The notes beneath the pieces are model-generated. The model did no database searches. It was not told where the DNA came from and worked only from the letters and a program-made list of their open reading frames with translations. Both the position numbers and the translations under genes were made by a program. From Bin87 sp965232895 (lineage in GTDB: Bacteria; Chloroflexota; Dehalococcoidia; Lucifugimonadales; UBA3495): DNA of 64,000 nucleotides. The stretch is taken from NCBI GenBank assembly GCA_965232895.1, contig OZ247430.1:3162001-3226000 (forward strand), in the 5' to 3' direction. Positions 52,146-60,438 of this stretch are shown piece after piece (positions within the stretch are counted from its first letter, which is position 1; each line of letters begins with the position of its first letter).

Positions 52146-52655
52146 CTAGTGCGCGGCTCCCGCCAAAGCCGCCTGGGCGGCGAGATCCTCGTCCCACGGG
52201 CCCGGCATTCGACCCTTTTCGGTGCCGCCGATCATGTAACCGCTCTCGTCGTGGCCCCACTGCTCACGCGGCATCTCATAAGACAACTCGATTCCGTTGC
52301 CGTCAGGATCGCGAATATAGATGCCGATGGCGTGGCCATGGTCGGACACACGCTGGATGGGAATGTTCTTTTCCTTGACCCGGTGGTACAGCTCCTTGAG
52401 GTCGTCCAGGCTATCCATGTACCAGGCCATGTGGTTCAGTCCCACCTGCCCGCCCTGCGGACCCATCGCGTTTTCGCCCACCTCGGTCAGCGCGATCTCG
52501 TGGGAGTTCCCCAGGTCGGCGGACATGAACGCCGCCCGGCCCGGGAAGAACCCATAGGTGTGGAGCCCCAGCAGGTCCTCGTACCAGTCGCGCGCTTTTT
52601 CCGCATTTCTTACGAAAATGTTGACGTGTCCCAGATTTCTCGGCGTGTAACCCAT
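52146..52655 (-). CDS. VOC family (extradiol dioxygenase-like) protein
   Basis: 169 residues from ATG 52655 with GGAGG upstream. Two beta-alpha-beta-beta-beta modules: NLGHVNIFVRNAEKARDWYEDLLGL and GLNHMAWYMDSLDDLKELYHRVKE. Metal ligands are visible as His in LGHVN, His in LNHMAW and Glu in GNGIELSYEMP, the 2-His-1-carboxylate set of extradiol ring-cleaving dioxygenases. The aromatic or other substrate is unknown. It lies next to the LLM oxidoreductase but convergent with it. Confidence 0.88.
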   Translation of the reverse strand: MGYTPRNLGHVNIFVRNAEKARDWYEDLLGLHTYGFFPGRAAFMSADLGNSHEIALTEVGENAMGPQGGQVGLNHMAWYMDSLDDLKELYHRVKEKNIPIQRVSDHGHAIGIYIRDPDGNGIELSYEMPREQWGHDESGYMIGGTEKGRMPGPWDEDLAAQAALAGAAH

Positions 52656-52815
52656 AATACCCTCCTTATCCATCGTCGGATTCGGCGCCAGTGGCGAAAT
52701 GATAACAACGGTGTCGTTCGAAATAAAGAGGCAAGACATGGCGGCGCCACAACGGCGCCATCACACCCAAAGGCCCTGCCACACTCTGATCCCCTCACGC
52801 GTACCCATTTTGTCT

Positions 52816-52977
52816 TTTACATTGATGCACCGGATGAACAGGGCGCCGGATGAACAGGGCACCGGATGAACAGGATTTGATTGATTATTGTGAACGCTCC
52901 CGCGCTCTTGACGATGCTGAAAATTGAACGCCCCACCCGTACGCCATCATCCGGTCTATCCTGTATATCGATGTAAA
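52816..52977. repeat. Imperfect inverted repeat with internal 16-base tandem units
   Basis: The 52656-53089 gap holds no gene but carries a structured repeat. CCGGATGAACAGGGCG recurs at 52830, 52846 and 52862 (last copy diverging). The left end TTTACATTGATG...CCGGATGA and the right end TCATCCGG...ATCGATGTAAA (52947-52977) are inverted relative to each other. The whole unit looks like a small palindromic or MITE-like element. Confidence 0.55.
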
Positions 52978-53025
52978 TTGGCTCCCGTAGTCGTCAAACC
53001 GGGTACGCATGAGTCTGAGCCCTGC

Positions 53026-53054
53026 TTGCCGCATCCGATGACAGATGCTAGAAT
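53026..53054 (+). promoter_or_regulatory. Candidate tRNA promoter
   Basis: TTGCCG (53026-53031) and TAGAAT (53049-53054) with a 17-base spacer, about 35 bases before the tRNA-Asn 5' end. Confidence 0.5.
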
Positions 53055-53089
53055 CGTTGTACGCTGGTTGACTTGTCCCAGCGCTTTGC

Positions 53090-53164
53090 TCCCCTGTAGC
53101 TCAGTGGTAGAGCGGGCGGCTGTTAACCGCTAGGTCGTAGGTTCGAATCCTACCGGGGGAGCCA
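53090..53164 (+). tRNA. tRNA-Asn (GTT), CCA encoded
   Basis: Cloverleaf folds completely: acceptor TCCCCTG/CGGGGGA, D-stem GCTC/GAGC, anticodon stem GGCGG/CCGCT with loop CTGTTAA (anticodon GTT), variable loop AGGTC, T-stem GTAGG/CCTAC with TTCGAAT, discriminator G and CCA at 53162-53164. A tRNA end is a common integration site, but no integrase is seen beside it. Confidence 0.97.
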
Positions 53165-53325
53165 TTTCATGTCAGCGGTGCGCGCTGCCAGGTCGGCGAA
53201 ACGGCGGCGGCGCGGGAACCGTTTTGTGTTTCCCTGCCCTTTCTGTTGCCGGGATGCCTCAATAAACGTAACTTTTGTTTGTTCATGCAGACCCGGAGGT
53301 TTGCCCGGATGTTTGGAGGAGATAT

Positions 53326-55725
53326 ATGCACACCATAATCAAGAAATGTGCTGTTTTGGTCGCCATCGCGACACTGAGCACGATTGTAGCAGCCTGTGGC
53401 GGAGGCAACGGTGAAGCGCCGGCAGGCCCTGCCGCTCCGGAACAGCCCACCACCCCCGCGCAACAACCGGCCGGCGGCGGCGCCGAGCAACCCACCCAGG
53501 CTCCCGCCACGTCCGACGAGCCTTTCCGCGTCGGCGTTATGGAGTCGCTCACGGGACCCGGCGAGACCTACGGAACGGTGTCCGTACAGGCCAAGCAGAT
53601 GGCAATGGACGAGATCAACTCGGCCGGCGGCATCAACGGCCGCATGCTCGAACTGATCGTCGAGGACTCCAAGTGCTCCGCCCAGGACGCCATCACAGCG
53701 TACAACAAGCTCACCGACGTGGATGGCGTGAAGATCATCCTCGGCACTTCGTGCAGCGGTGCGATGCTCGGCGCGGCCCCCCTGGCCGAGGCGGACGGCG
53801 TGGTCCTCTTCTCTGGACTCGCGACCAACCCCGACATCGCCCACGCGGGGGACTACATTTTCCGCACGTCCATGAACGACCTGCAGTTGGGCATCGACAC
53901 CGGCAACGTGATCCGCGCCGACGGCGCCCAACGCCTGGCCACCATCACGGAGACCACCGACTACGCCGAGGGCGTGCGTCGCACCACTGCGGAGCAGTTC
54001 GTCTCATTGGGCGGCGAAATCGTCGCCGAGGAGCGCTACGCCTCGGACGTGACCGATTTCCGCAGCCAGCTGACCAAGATTGTGAACGCAAACCCGGACG
54101 CCGTGCACATCGCGGCCCAGTCGGAGTTTTCCGGTGGCACAGTGGTGAAGCAGATCCGCGAATTGGGATACGAGGGCCCATTGTATTCTGAAATCGTGCC
54201 GGTGGGTGCGACTGCCCTTGATGTCGCCGGCGAATCGGCGACCGGGTTGAAAGCCGTCATCGCCGAGCTCGATCCTGCCAACAGCAAGAGCCAGGAGGTT
54301 CTCAACAACTTCCGGGCGCGTTACGACTATGTGACGTTGCCCTGGTACCTGGCCTCCGGCTACGACGACGTGTACATCACGGCAGAATGCCTGAAGATGA
54401 CCGGGGACGACCAGGACGCCGACGGGTTCCGAGACTGCCTGTACGGAATCACGTGGAGCGGCGCCATCGGCGAAAATTACAGTTTCGACGCTAATGGTGA
54501 GGTCGTCGGCCTGGCCAACGCGGTTGTCGAAGTGCTGCCCGAAGGCGAGCGCACCGCCGACAACAACGGCTACCGCATCCTGGGCTCCGCGCCGGGCGCG
54601 GACGCCGCGGCGGCGGCTCCCATTGTAATGTCCGCGGAGCCCTTCCGCATCGGCGCCATGGACGCCCTGACCGGTCCGGCCGAGACCTACGGCAACCCGA
54701 TCATCCAGGCCAAGCAGCTGGCGGTGGAAGAGATCAACGCGGCCGGCGGCATCAACGGACGCATGCTGGAACTGATCCCCGAGGACTCCAAGTGCGCCGC
54801 ACAGGACGCCATCACCGCCTACAACAAGCTGACCGACGTCGACGGCGTGAAGATCATCCTGGGAACCACATGCAGCGGGGCGATGCTGGGCGCGGCCCCA
54901 TTGGCCGAGTCGGAAGGGGTGATCATGCTGTCGGCGTCGGCGACCAGCCCCGACATCGCGACGGCCGGCGACTACATCTTCCGCACGGCGATCAACGACA
55001 ACCAGCTGGGAATCGACACCGGCAACACACTCATCGCTGACGACATACATCACCTGGCCACTATCACCGAGTCCACCGACTACGCGGAGGGCGCGCGCCG
55101 CACCACCGTGGCTCGTCTGGAGCAGCTGGACGGTCATGTGGTCGCCAGCGAGAGCTACAGCTCGGACATCACCGATTTCCGCAGCCAACTCACGAAGCTC
55201 ATCGCGGCCCAGCCGGACGGCATCCACCTGGCCGCCCAGCAGGAATTCTCCGCGGGCACCATCATTAAGCAACTGCGCGAACTGGGTTACGAGGGGCCGA
55301 TCTACTCCGAGACCGTCGCCACGGGTCCCGAAGCATTGCGCATCGCCGGCGATGCGGCCACCGGAATGAAGGCGATTATCCCCAATCCCGAGCTCAACAC
55401 GCCGGAAGGGATTGCCTTCCTGAGCAACTTTGAAGCGCGGTGGGGCAACGTCGCGACGATTCCGTGGTTCCAGGCATCCGCCTACGATGACGTGTACATC
55501 GCCGCCGAGTGCCTGGGCCAGACTGGCGACGACCAGGATGCCGACGGGTTCCGGGACTGCCTGAACGGTCTGACCCGCAGCGGAGCAATCGGCGACAATT
55601 ACAGCTTCGACGCCAACGGCGATCTCGCCGGCCTCAGCAACGTGGTTGTGCAGATCCTTCCGCTGTCGGAACGCAACGATGACAACCTGGGCTACGTGGT
55701 ACTCGGTCAGGCTCCCACGCCTTAG
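53326..55725 (+). CDS. Liv-type solute-binding lipoprotein with two tandem binding domains
   Basis: 799 residues from ATG 53326, preceded by GGAGGAGATAT. Lipobox VAAC (Cys24), Pro/Gln-rich linker, then domain 1 (about 65-425) and domain 2 (about 438-799). Both are complete type 1 periplasmic binding domains of the LivJ kind: LTGPGETYG and LTGPAETYG, INSAGGINGRMLELI and INAAGGINGRMLELI, KLTDVDGVKIILGT in both. Each is full length, so this is an internal duplication of about 1.1 kb. It should deliver an amino acid or similar ligand to the LivHMGF transporter that follows, with two ligand sites per lipoprotein. Confidence 0.95.
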   Translation: MHTIIKKCAVLVAIATLSTIVAACGGGNGEAPAGPAAPEQPTTPAQQPAGGGAEQPTQAPATSDEPFRVGVMESLTGPGETYGTVSVQAKQMAMDEINSAGGINGRMLELIVEDSKCSAQDAITAYNKLTDVDGVKIILGTSCSGAMLGAAPLAEADGVVLFSGLATNPDIAHAGDYIFRTSMNDLQLGIDTGNVIRADGAQRLATITETTDYAEGVRRTTAEQFVSLGGEIVAEERYASDVTDFRSQLTKIVNANPDAVHIAAQSEFSGGTVVKQIRELGYEGPLYSEIVPVGATALDVAGESATGLKAVIAELDPANSKSQEVLNNFRARYDYVTLPWYLASGYDDVYITAECLKMTGDDQDADGFRDCLYGITWSGAIGENYSFDANGEVVGLANAVVEVLPEGERTADNNGYRILGSAPGADAAAAAPIVMSAEPFRIGAMDALTGPAETYGNPIIQAKQLAVEEINAAGGINGRMLELIPEDSKCAAQDAITAYNKLTDVDGVKIILGTTCSGAMLGAAPLAESEGVIMLSASATSPDIATAGDYIFRTAINDNQLGIDTGNTLIADDIHHLATITESTDYAEGARRTTVARLEQLDGHVVASESYSSDITDFRSQLTKLIAAQPDGIHLAAQQEFSAGTIIKQLRELGYEGPIYSETVATGPEALRIAGDAATGMKAIIPNPELNTPEGIAFLSNFEARWGNVATIPWFQASAYDDVYIAAECLGQTGDDQDADGFRDCLNGLTRSGAIGDNYSFDANGDLAGLSNVVVQILPLSERNDDNLGYVVLGQAPTP

Positions 55726-55756
55726 CCACCGTCGAGACCACAGCGTCCAATGACTG

Positions 55757-55786
55757 AGGGCCGGCCGGAAATATTCGGCCGGCCCT
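55757..55786 (+). terminator. Stem-loop between Liv binding protein and permease genes
   Basis: AGGGCCGGCCG and CGGCCGGCCCT form a perfect 11-bp stem around GAAATATT, followed by TTTGTG. Probably gives partial termination, so that the binding protein is made in excess over the membrane parts. Confidence 0.75.
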
Positions 55787-55850
55787 TTGTGCTATCATTG
55801 CCGTCACCATAACTAATAAACGATGATTAATCAGACTGGCGAGGATTTCG

Positions 55851-57233
55851 TTGGCTAGCAACCGTGAAGGCGCCCGCGGGCTGCCCCGATTGATCAACGT
55901 ACCGGGCACCCGGCTGATTGCCGCCTTGTTGACGGCTCTCGCCCTCGGTTACATCGCCTGGAAAATCGGGCAGGCTCCACCCCAGGCCTTGCAGTTCGCG
56001 TTCAATGGACTGGCGGTGGGCGCGGTGTATGCCCTGCTGGCGTTGGGTTTCACCCTGGTGTACAGCACGGTCTGGTTCTTCGACCTGTACTACGGAGCGG
56101 CGGCCGCGCTCGGCGCTTATGGCGTCTTCTACCTGCGCACGGATCCCTCGCTGGGCAGCCGCCTGGACATCAACAGCATTCCGGTCAACGTGATCTTCGG
56201 AGCCGTGGTCGCGGGCGTGGTCGCCTGGACGCTGCACACCGTGCTCGAGCCGCGTCTGCGAAGACGGGCCAGTCCGGCCGTCCTGCGCACGGGCGTTGCG
56301 GTGGTCGCCGTCGCAATGGGCATTTACACTGCGATTGTGCTTTCGTATCCGGAGCGCCTTCACGTCACCTTGAGTCCGGCTGTGGGACTGGCGACGGCTG
56401 CGGTCGCCATCGTGATCGCTCAAAGGGTTGCCCACGCTGTGGCCTCTCGCGTCAACACATCCCTGGTAGCGCTGATAGCCGCCGCTCCGGCCGCGGTGTT
56501 GGGCGCATGGTGCGGATACCTGCTGTCCGGGGCGCCCGGGGCGGGGTTGTATCTCAGCTGGGCGGTGTCGTGCCTGCTGGCGGGCTGCGTGGGCCTGGCC
56601 CTGTACCGCGGGCTCTACGTGTACATGCGGGAGCGGGCCCGATCCCCGCTGATCATGCTGGTGGCGTCGTTGGGTATACTGCTGGCGATTGCCGCGCTCA
56701 TCGTTATCGTGTTTCAGAGCGCTCCCCGCCCTTTGCCGGACGCCTTCGGCAGCGCTCCGTGGAACGTCGCCGGCGCCCGCATCAAGGGGTTCAACGTATT
56801 TGCCATCGGCGTGGCCCTCGCCGGTTTCGCCGGCATGTGGTTCCTGCTGAAGATGACCTCCTTCGGACGCGCCGTGCGGGCGATCGGCGACGACGAAGAG
56901 GTGTCCAAGGTCGTGGGCATCAACACCACCGTGATCATTGCCGTGGTGTTTTTCATCGGCGCGATGTACGCGGCCATGGCCGGTATCCTGACCGGCCACG
57001 ATACCGCCTTGCAACCGCGCATGGGACTGCTCCTGCTGCTGAAAGGCTGGATCGCGTCCGTGGTGGGCGGCATCGGGAACCTGTACGGGGCGATAGTGGG
57101 CGGGTTCGTGCTGGGGCTGGTGGAGCAGTTCGGCATCTGGGATCTGGCCGGAGAGTGGAAAGACGCCATCTCGTTCGTGTTGCTGATCCTGTTCCTGTCC
57201 TTCTGGCCACAGGGCCTATTGCCGAGAAGGTGA
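55851..57233 (+). CDS. livH: LivH-type branched-chain amino acid ABC permease, enlarged
   Basis: 460 residues from TTG 55851 with GAGGA upstream. FAFNGLAVGAVYALLALGFTLVYSTVWFFDLYYGAAAALGAY and the C-terminal FGRAVRAIGDDEEVSKVVGINTTVIIAVVFFIGAMYAAMAGIL with GLLLLLKGWIASVVGGIGNLYGAIVGGFVLGL are LivH hallmarks. Usual length is about 290-310; here roughly 130 extra hydrophobic residues (about 95-225) add three or four membrane spans between the halves. The symbol reflects family membership only. Confidence 0.9.
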   Translation: MASNREGARGLPRLINVPGTRLIAALLTALALGYIAWKIGQAPPQALQFAFNGLAVGAVYALLALGFTLVYSTVWFFDLYYGAAAALGAYGVFYLRTDPSLGSRLDINSIPVNVIFGAVVAGVVAWTLHTVLEPRLRRRASPAVLRTGVAVVAVAMGIYTAIVLSYPERLHVTLSPAVGLATAAVAIVIAQRVAHAVASRVNTSLVALIAAAPAAVLGAWCGYLLSGAPGAGLYLSWAVSCLLAGCVGLALYRGLYVYMRERARSPLIMLVASLGILLAIAALIVIVFQSAPRPLPDAFGSAPWNVAGARIKGFNVFAIGVALAGFAGMWFLLKMTSFGRAVRAIGDDEEVSKVVGINTTVIIAVVFFIGAMYAAMAGILTGHDTALQPRMGLLLLLKGWIASVVGGIGNLYGAIVGGFVLGLVEQFGIWDLAGEWKDAISFVLLILFLSFWPQGLLPRR

Positions 57234-57237
57234 CGCC

Positions 57238-58293
57238 ATGCCGGTGAATATTGAGGGCATCCGCGAGTTTGCCCGGCTCGCGCGAGACCCAAGCGAGTTG
57301 GTTCGTCACACCCGCGGCAACATCGGTCTGTGGCTGACTTTGATCGCTGTGGCGGCAGCGGCGGTGTTTATGCTGATGAGCGGCACCAAGTTCGCTGTGG
57401 GCGCCGCTACGCTTTTCGCGATCTGGGCTATCTTAGCGGTAAGCCTGAACCTCGTAGTCGGATATACGGGCCTGCTGTCTGTAGGACACGTCGGCTTTTT
57501 CGGCATCGGGGCTTACACTATGGCCGTACTTACTTCGGAGGCCCCGTACGAACAGTTACGCACAGGAGTGATCCCCACCTTCGGTTGGCCCTTCTTCGCG
57601 GTGTTGCCACTGTGCATCGTGTTGGCCGGATTGGCAGCCCTAGTGGTCGGCGTGGTGTTCAACCGATTCCGCGATGACATCTTTGTTTTGGTGTCCTTCG
57701 GCTTCGCAATAATCGCCTATAGCGTGTTCCTCAACCTGCGGAGCGTCACACGCGGGGCGTTCGGAATTCACGAAATAGTCCGACCCCAGATCGGCGCATG
57801 GACATTCGACGGGAATGTGGCATTTTTGCTGCTGGCGCTGGTGTTCTTGGGTTTAGTAATGCTGATATCGTGGTTCATCACAACGTCCTCTTTTGGGAGG
57901 GTCCTCACCGCAATTCGCGAAGACGAGCAGGCCATCGAAGTGTTTGGCTATCAAGCCACTCATTTCAAGCTGGCGGTCTGGGTGATATCTGCCATGATGG
58001 CCGGGCTCGCGGGCGGCCTGTTCGCCAGTTGGACAAGGTTCATCGACCCTAACTCGTTCATCCTCCTCGAGTCAGTTCTGCTGGTGTCCATCGTGATCCT
58101 GGGCGGCCTGGCCAGCATCTGGGGTTCCCTGCTGGGCGCGATGGCGTTCGTGTTGCTGGAGGAGGGTATGCGCTTTTTATCCTTCATTCCCGCGGAGTAC
58201 ACCGGCCAGGCGCGCCAGGTGGTCCTGGGAATACTCCTGGTGCTGCTGATGCTGTTCCGGCCACAGGGACTGGTGGGGAGGTACCGGCTATGA
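57238..58293 (+). CDS. livM: LivM-type branched-chain amino acid ABC permease
   Basis: 351 residues. LFAIWAILAVSLNLVVGYTGLLSVGHVGFFGIGAYTMAVL and FGRVLTAIREDEQAIEVFGYQATHFKLAVWVISAMMAGLAGGLFA, then LLVSIVILGGLASIWGSLLGA, are the LivM pattern. It pairs with LivH. The gene starts 4 bases after livH and its stop overlaps livG in an ATGA junction. Confidence 0.93.
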   Translation: MPVNIEGIREFARLARDPSELVRHTRGNIGLWLTLIAVAAAAVFMLMSGTKFAVGAATLFAIWAILAVSLNLVVGYTGLLSVGHVGFFGIGAYTMAVLTSEAPYEQLRTGVIPTFGWPFFAVLPLCIVLAGLAALVVGVVFNRFRDDIFVLVSFGFAIIAYSVFLNLRSVTRGAFGIHEIVRPQIGAWTFDGNVAFLLLALVFLGLVMLISWFITTSSFGRVLTAIREDEQAIEVFGYQATHFKLAVWVISAMMAGLAGGLFASWTRFIDPNSFILLESVLLVSIVILGGLASIWGSLLGAMAFVLLEEGMRFLSFIPAEYTGQARQVVLGILLVLLMLFRPQGLVGRYRL

Positions 58294-59039
58294 GCGCGAA
58301 TAACGAGGCTCTGGCCCTGCAAACCGAAGGCATCTCGAAGCACTTCGGGGCAGTGCGTGCCGTCGACGAGTTGAGCCTGTCGATCCCGCGCCAGGGCGCC
58401 ACCAGCATTGTCGGGCCCAACGGCTCCGGCAAGTCGACGCTGGTGAACCTGCTGAGCGGGGTGCTCCCGCTGGACGGCGGCATGGTGATCATCGATGGCG
58501 TGGGTCTGCGCGTCGTCCACGCTTATGAAACGCCCGCCCACGGCCTGACCCGGACTTTCCAGGAGGTCCGGCTGTTCGACCAGATCACCGTCTGGGACAA
58601 CATCATGGTGGTGCTGACCGAACGCAAGCTGTTCCCGTCGCTGCTGGAGCGCGTCCGTCCGGCCAACCGTCGAAAAGCCCAGGATATCCTCGAATCGGTC
58701 GGGATGTGGGAAAAGCGGGACTCGATGGCCATGGAACTGTCCTACGGGCAGCGCAAGCTGCTGGAAATCGGGCGCGCCATGGCAATGGACGTACAGACCT
58801 ACCTCTTCGATGAGCCCTTCGCGGGCCTCTTTCCGCAGATGCTGGAGCGGGTCAAGGACATCATGAAGCAGATGCGCGCCGACGGCTACACCATCGTGTT
58901 CGTATCTCACAACATGGACATCGTTCGGGAATTGTCGGACCGGATCATCGTGCTGGACAGCGGAACCCTGCTGGCCGCCGGCGACGTGGAACCGGTGCTG
59001 GGCAGCGAAGAAGTTATCGAGGCGTACCTGGGGGCATGA
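58290..59039 (+). CDS. livG: LivG-type ABC transporter ATPase
   Basis: 249 residues. Walker A GPNGSGKST (about 42-50), GLTRTFQEVRLF, signature LSYGQRKLLEIGRAMA (in place of LSGGQ), Walker B YLFDEPFAGLFP and the H-loop VSHNMDIV. Powers the Liv transporter together with LivF. Overlaps the livM stop and the livF start by ATGA junctions. Confidence 0.95.
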   Translation: MSANNEALALQTEGISKHFGAVRAVDELSLSIPRQGATSIVGPNGSGKSTLVNLLSGVLPLDGGMVIIDGVGLRVVHAYETPAHGLTRTFQEVRLFDQITVWDNIMVVLTERKLFPSLLERVRPANRRKAQDILESVGMWEKRDSMAMELSYGQRKLLEIGRAMAMDVQTYLFDEPFAGLFPQMLERVKDIMKQMRADGYTIVFVSHNMDIVRELSDRIIVLDSGTLLAAGDVEPVLGSEEVIEAYLGA

Positions 59040-59803
59040 TGGCATCGGCGTCGCCGCAAACCATGGGCCAGGCAGATGGGAGCAATGGCGCCCCACTGCT
59101 GGAGCTGGTCGGCATATCGGTGGAGTACGGCGCGGTCCGGGCGTTGGACGACATCTCCATGGGCGTCCAGAAGGGCGAGGTGGTGGCGGTGATGGGTCCC
59201 AACGGGGCCGGCAAGTCCACCGTGCTCAAGGCGGTGATGGGCCTGGCGCCGGTGGTGTCCGGCCAGGTGTACTGGCGTGAAAAGCCGCTGGCCGCCGCCA
59301 CCCACGAGATCGTCAAGGAAGGGATAGCTTTCGTGCCCCAGGGTCGGCGGGTGTTCACCCACCTGACCATCACCGAGAACCTCGAAATGGGCTGCATCTA
59401 TCTCAACAACCGAGCCGAGAAGGCGAACCGGCTCGATTCAGTGATGGAACTGTTCCCGGCGCTCTATGAAAAGCGCAAGGACATGGCCAGCGCGATGTCC
59501 GGCGGCCAGCAGCAGATGCTGGCCCTCGGTCGCGGGCTGATGGCCGCGCCGGAGGTGCTGCTGCTGGACGAGCCGACCCTTGGCCTGGCGCCGATCATCG
59601 TCAAAGAGGTATTCGAAAAGGTCGCTGAGATCAGCGAACGGCTCGATACCACTATCATGGTGGTGGAGCACAACATCAAGGGCGTGCTCGACATCGTGGA
59701 TCGCGCTTACGTTCTGGACAAGGGAACCGTCGTCCACAACGGCACGCCCGAGTCCATCCGGGAAACCGACATACTGACCCAGGTGTTCCTGGGCAGCGCG
59801 TGA
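59036..59803 (+). CDS. livF: LivF-type ABC transporter ATPase
   Basis: 255 residues. Walker A GPNGAGKST (about 53-61), GIAFVPQGRRVFTHLTITENLEMG, signature MSGGQQQMLALGRGLM, Walker B LLLDEPTLGLAP and VVEHNIKG. Last gene of the operon, followed by a convergent minus-strand pair. Confidence 0.95.
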   Translation: MMASASPQTMGQADGSNGAPLLELVGISVEYGAVRALDDISMGVQKGEVVAVMGPNGAGKSTVLKAVMGLAPVVSGQVYWREKPLAAATHEIVKEGIAFVPQGRRVFTHLTITENLEMGCIYLNNRAEKANRLDSVMELFPALYEKRKDMASAMSGGQQQMLALGRGLMAAPEVLLLDEPTLGLAPIIVKEVFEKVAEISERLDTTIMVVEHNIKGVLDIVDRAYVLDKGTVVHNGTPESIRETDILTQVFLGSA

Positions 59804-59863
59804 GCCCGCTCTCCGGTATATTCTGATATCGCCGAGAGAGTTACGCTGAGTGCTCGTTTTCCT

Positions 59864-60430
59864 TCACGGGAGTTGTTCCGTTGCGAGCTCCTGACCGCCC
59901 CTTAACAGCGCGTATCCGCGTTGGTTCTCAACATGGTTCACCAACCGGCCGACCAAGTCCAATTTGCGCTCTCTGGAGGGTGACCGCATCCCGAAGCGAC
60001 CAGCCAGTTCCTTCAAATCAGCCATGGACTCTCGCTCCAGCAACGCTCTAATCTCGTCGGTTTCAGATTTAGATACGCGATCCGCTAATTGGCTGACCTG
60101 CTCTTGGACGTCCCCAGCATGAGCGCTAAGTGCCTTTTCCGTGCGATCCGTCCGGCCTCGTATCCCTAGCAACTTGCGAAACTGTGTATCCTGATGCGCT
60201 CGGTCTGTGAGGCTATGCAAGCGAGACAATCCCACCGCCAATTCTTGGCTTGATTCCATGGTGGGGACTGCCTCCACCAGCAGTCGCAACTCTTCCAGAA
60301 ATTGCTCGGCTTCCTGAAAAGTCCGCAGGAGTTCACGTTTCTCAGCTTCAGTGGGCAGGGAATCCAAAAGTCCCCGCAACCCCTTCAACAACGATTCCAC
60401 CGGATATGACTGTGATTTGCTTCTGCTCAT
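59864..60430 (-). CDS. SAP-like domain protein, ParA partner
   Basis: 188 residues from ATG 60430; the frame extends further up into the ParA gene without support. N-terminal part is coiled coil (EKRELLRTFQEAEQFLEELRLLVEA). The C-terminal part, MADLKELAGRFGMRSPSRERKLDLVGRLVNHVE, resembles a SAP-type DNA-binding helix-turn-helix. Encoded 8 bases after the ParA-like gene, so likely its DNA-binding partner. Confidence 0.6.
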   Translation of the reverse strand: MSRSKSQSYPVESLLKGLRGLLDSLPTEAEKRELLRTFQEAEQFLEELRLLVEAVPTMESSQELAVGLSRLHSLTDRAHQDTQFRKLLGIRGRTDRTEKALSAHAGDVQEQVSQLADRVSKSETDEIRALLERESMADLKELAGRFGMRSPSRERKLDLVGRLVNHVENQRGYALLRGGQELATEQLP

Positions 60431-60438
60431 AATAGCAA

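Noticed and set aside
52821..52877. CRISPR-like direct repeats
   Set aside because: Units of 16 bases are directly adjacent with no spacers and only about three copies; it is a plain tandem repeat.
53090..53164. Integrated element at the tRNA-Asn gene
   Set aside because: No integrase and no duplicated tRNA 3' end were seen in the neighbouring sequence; the genes downstream form an ordinary transport operon.
54004..55272. Long minus-strand open frame inside the tandem binding-protein gene
   Set aside because: Antisense shadow of a strongly supported gene; no recognisable motifs or ribosome site.
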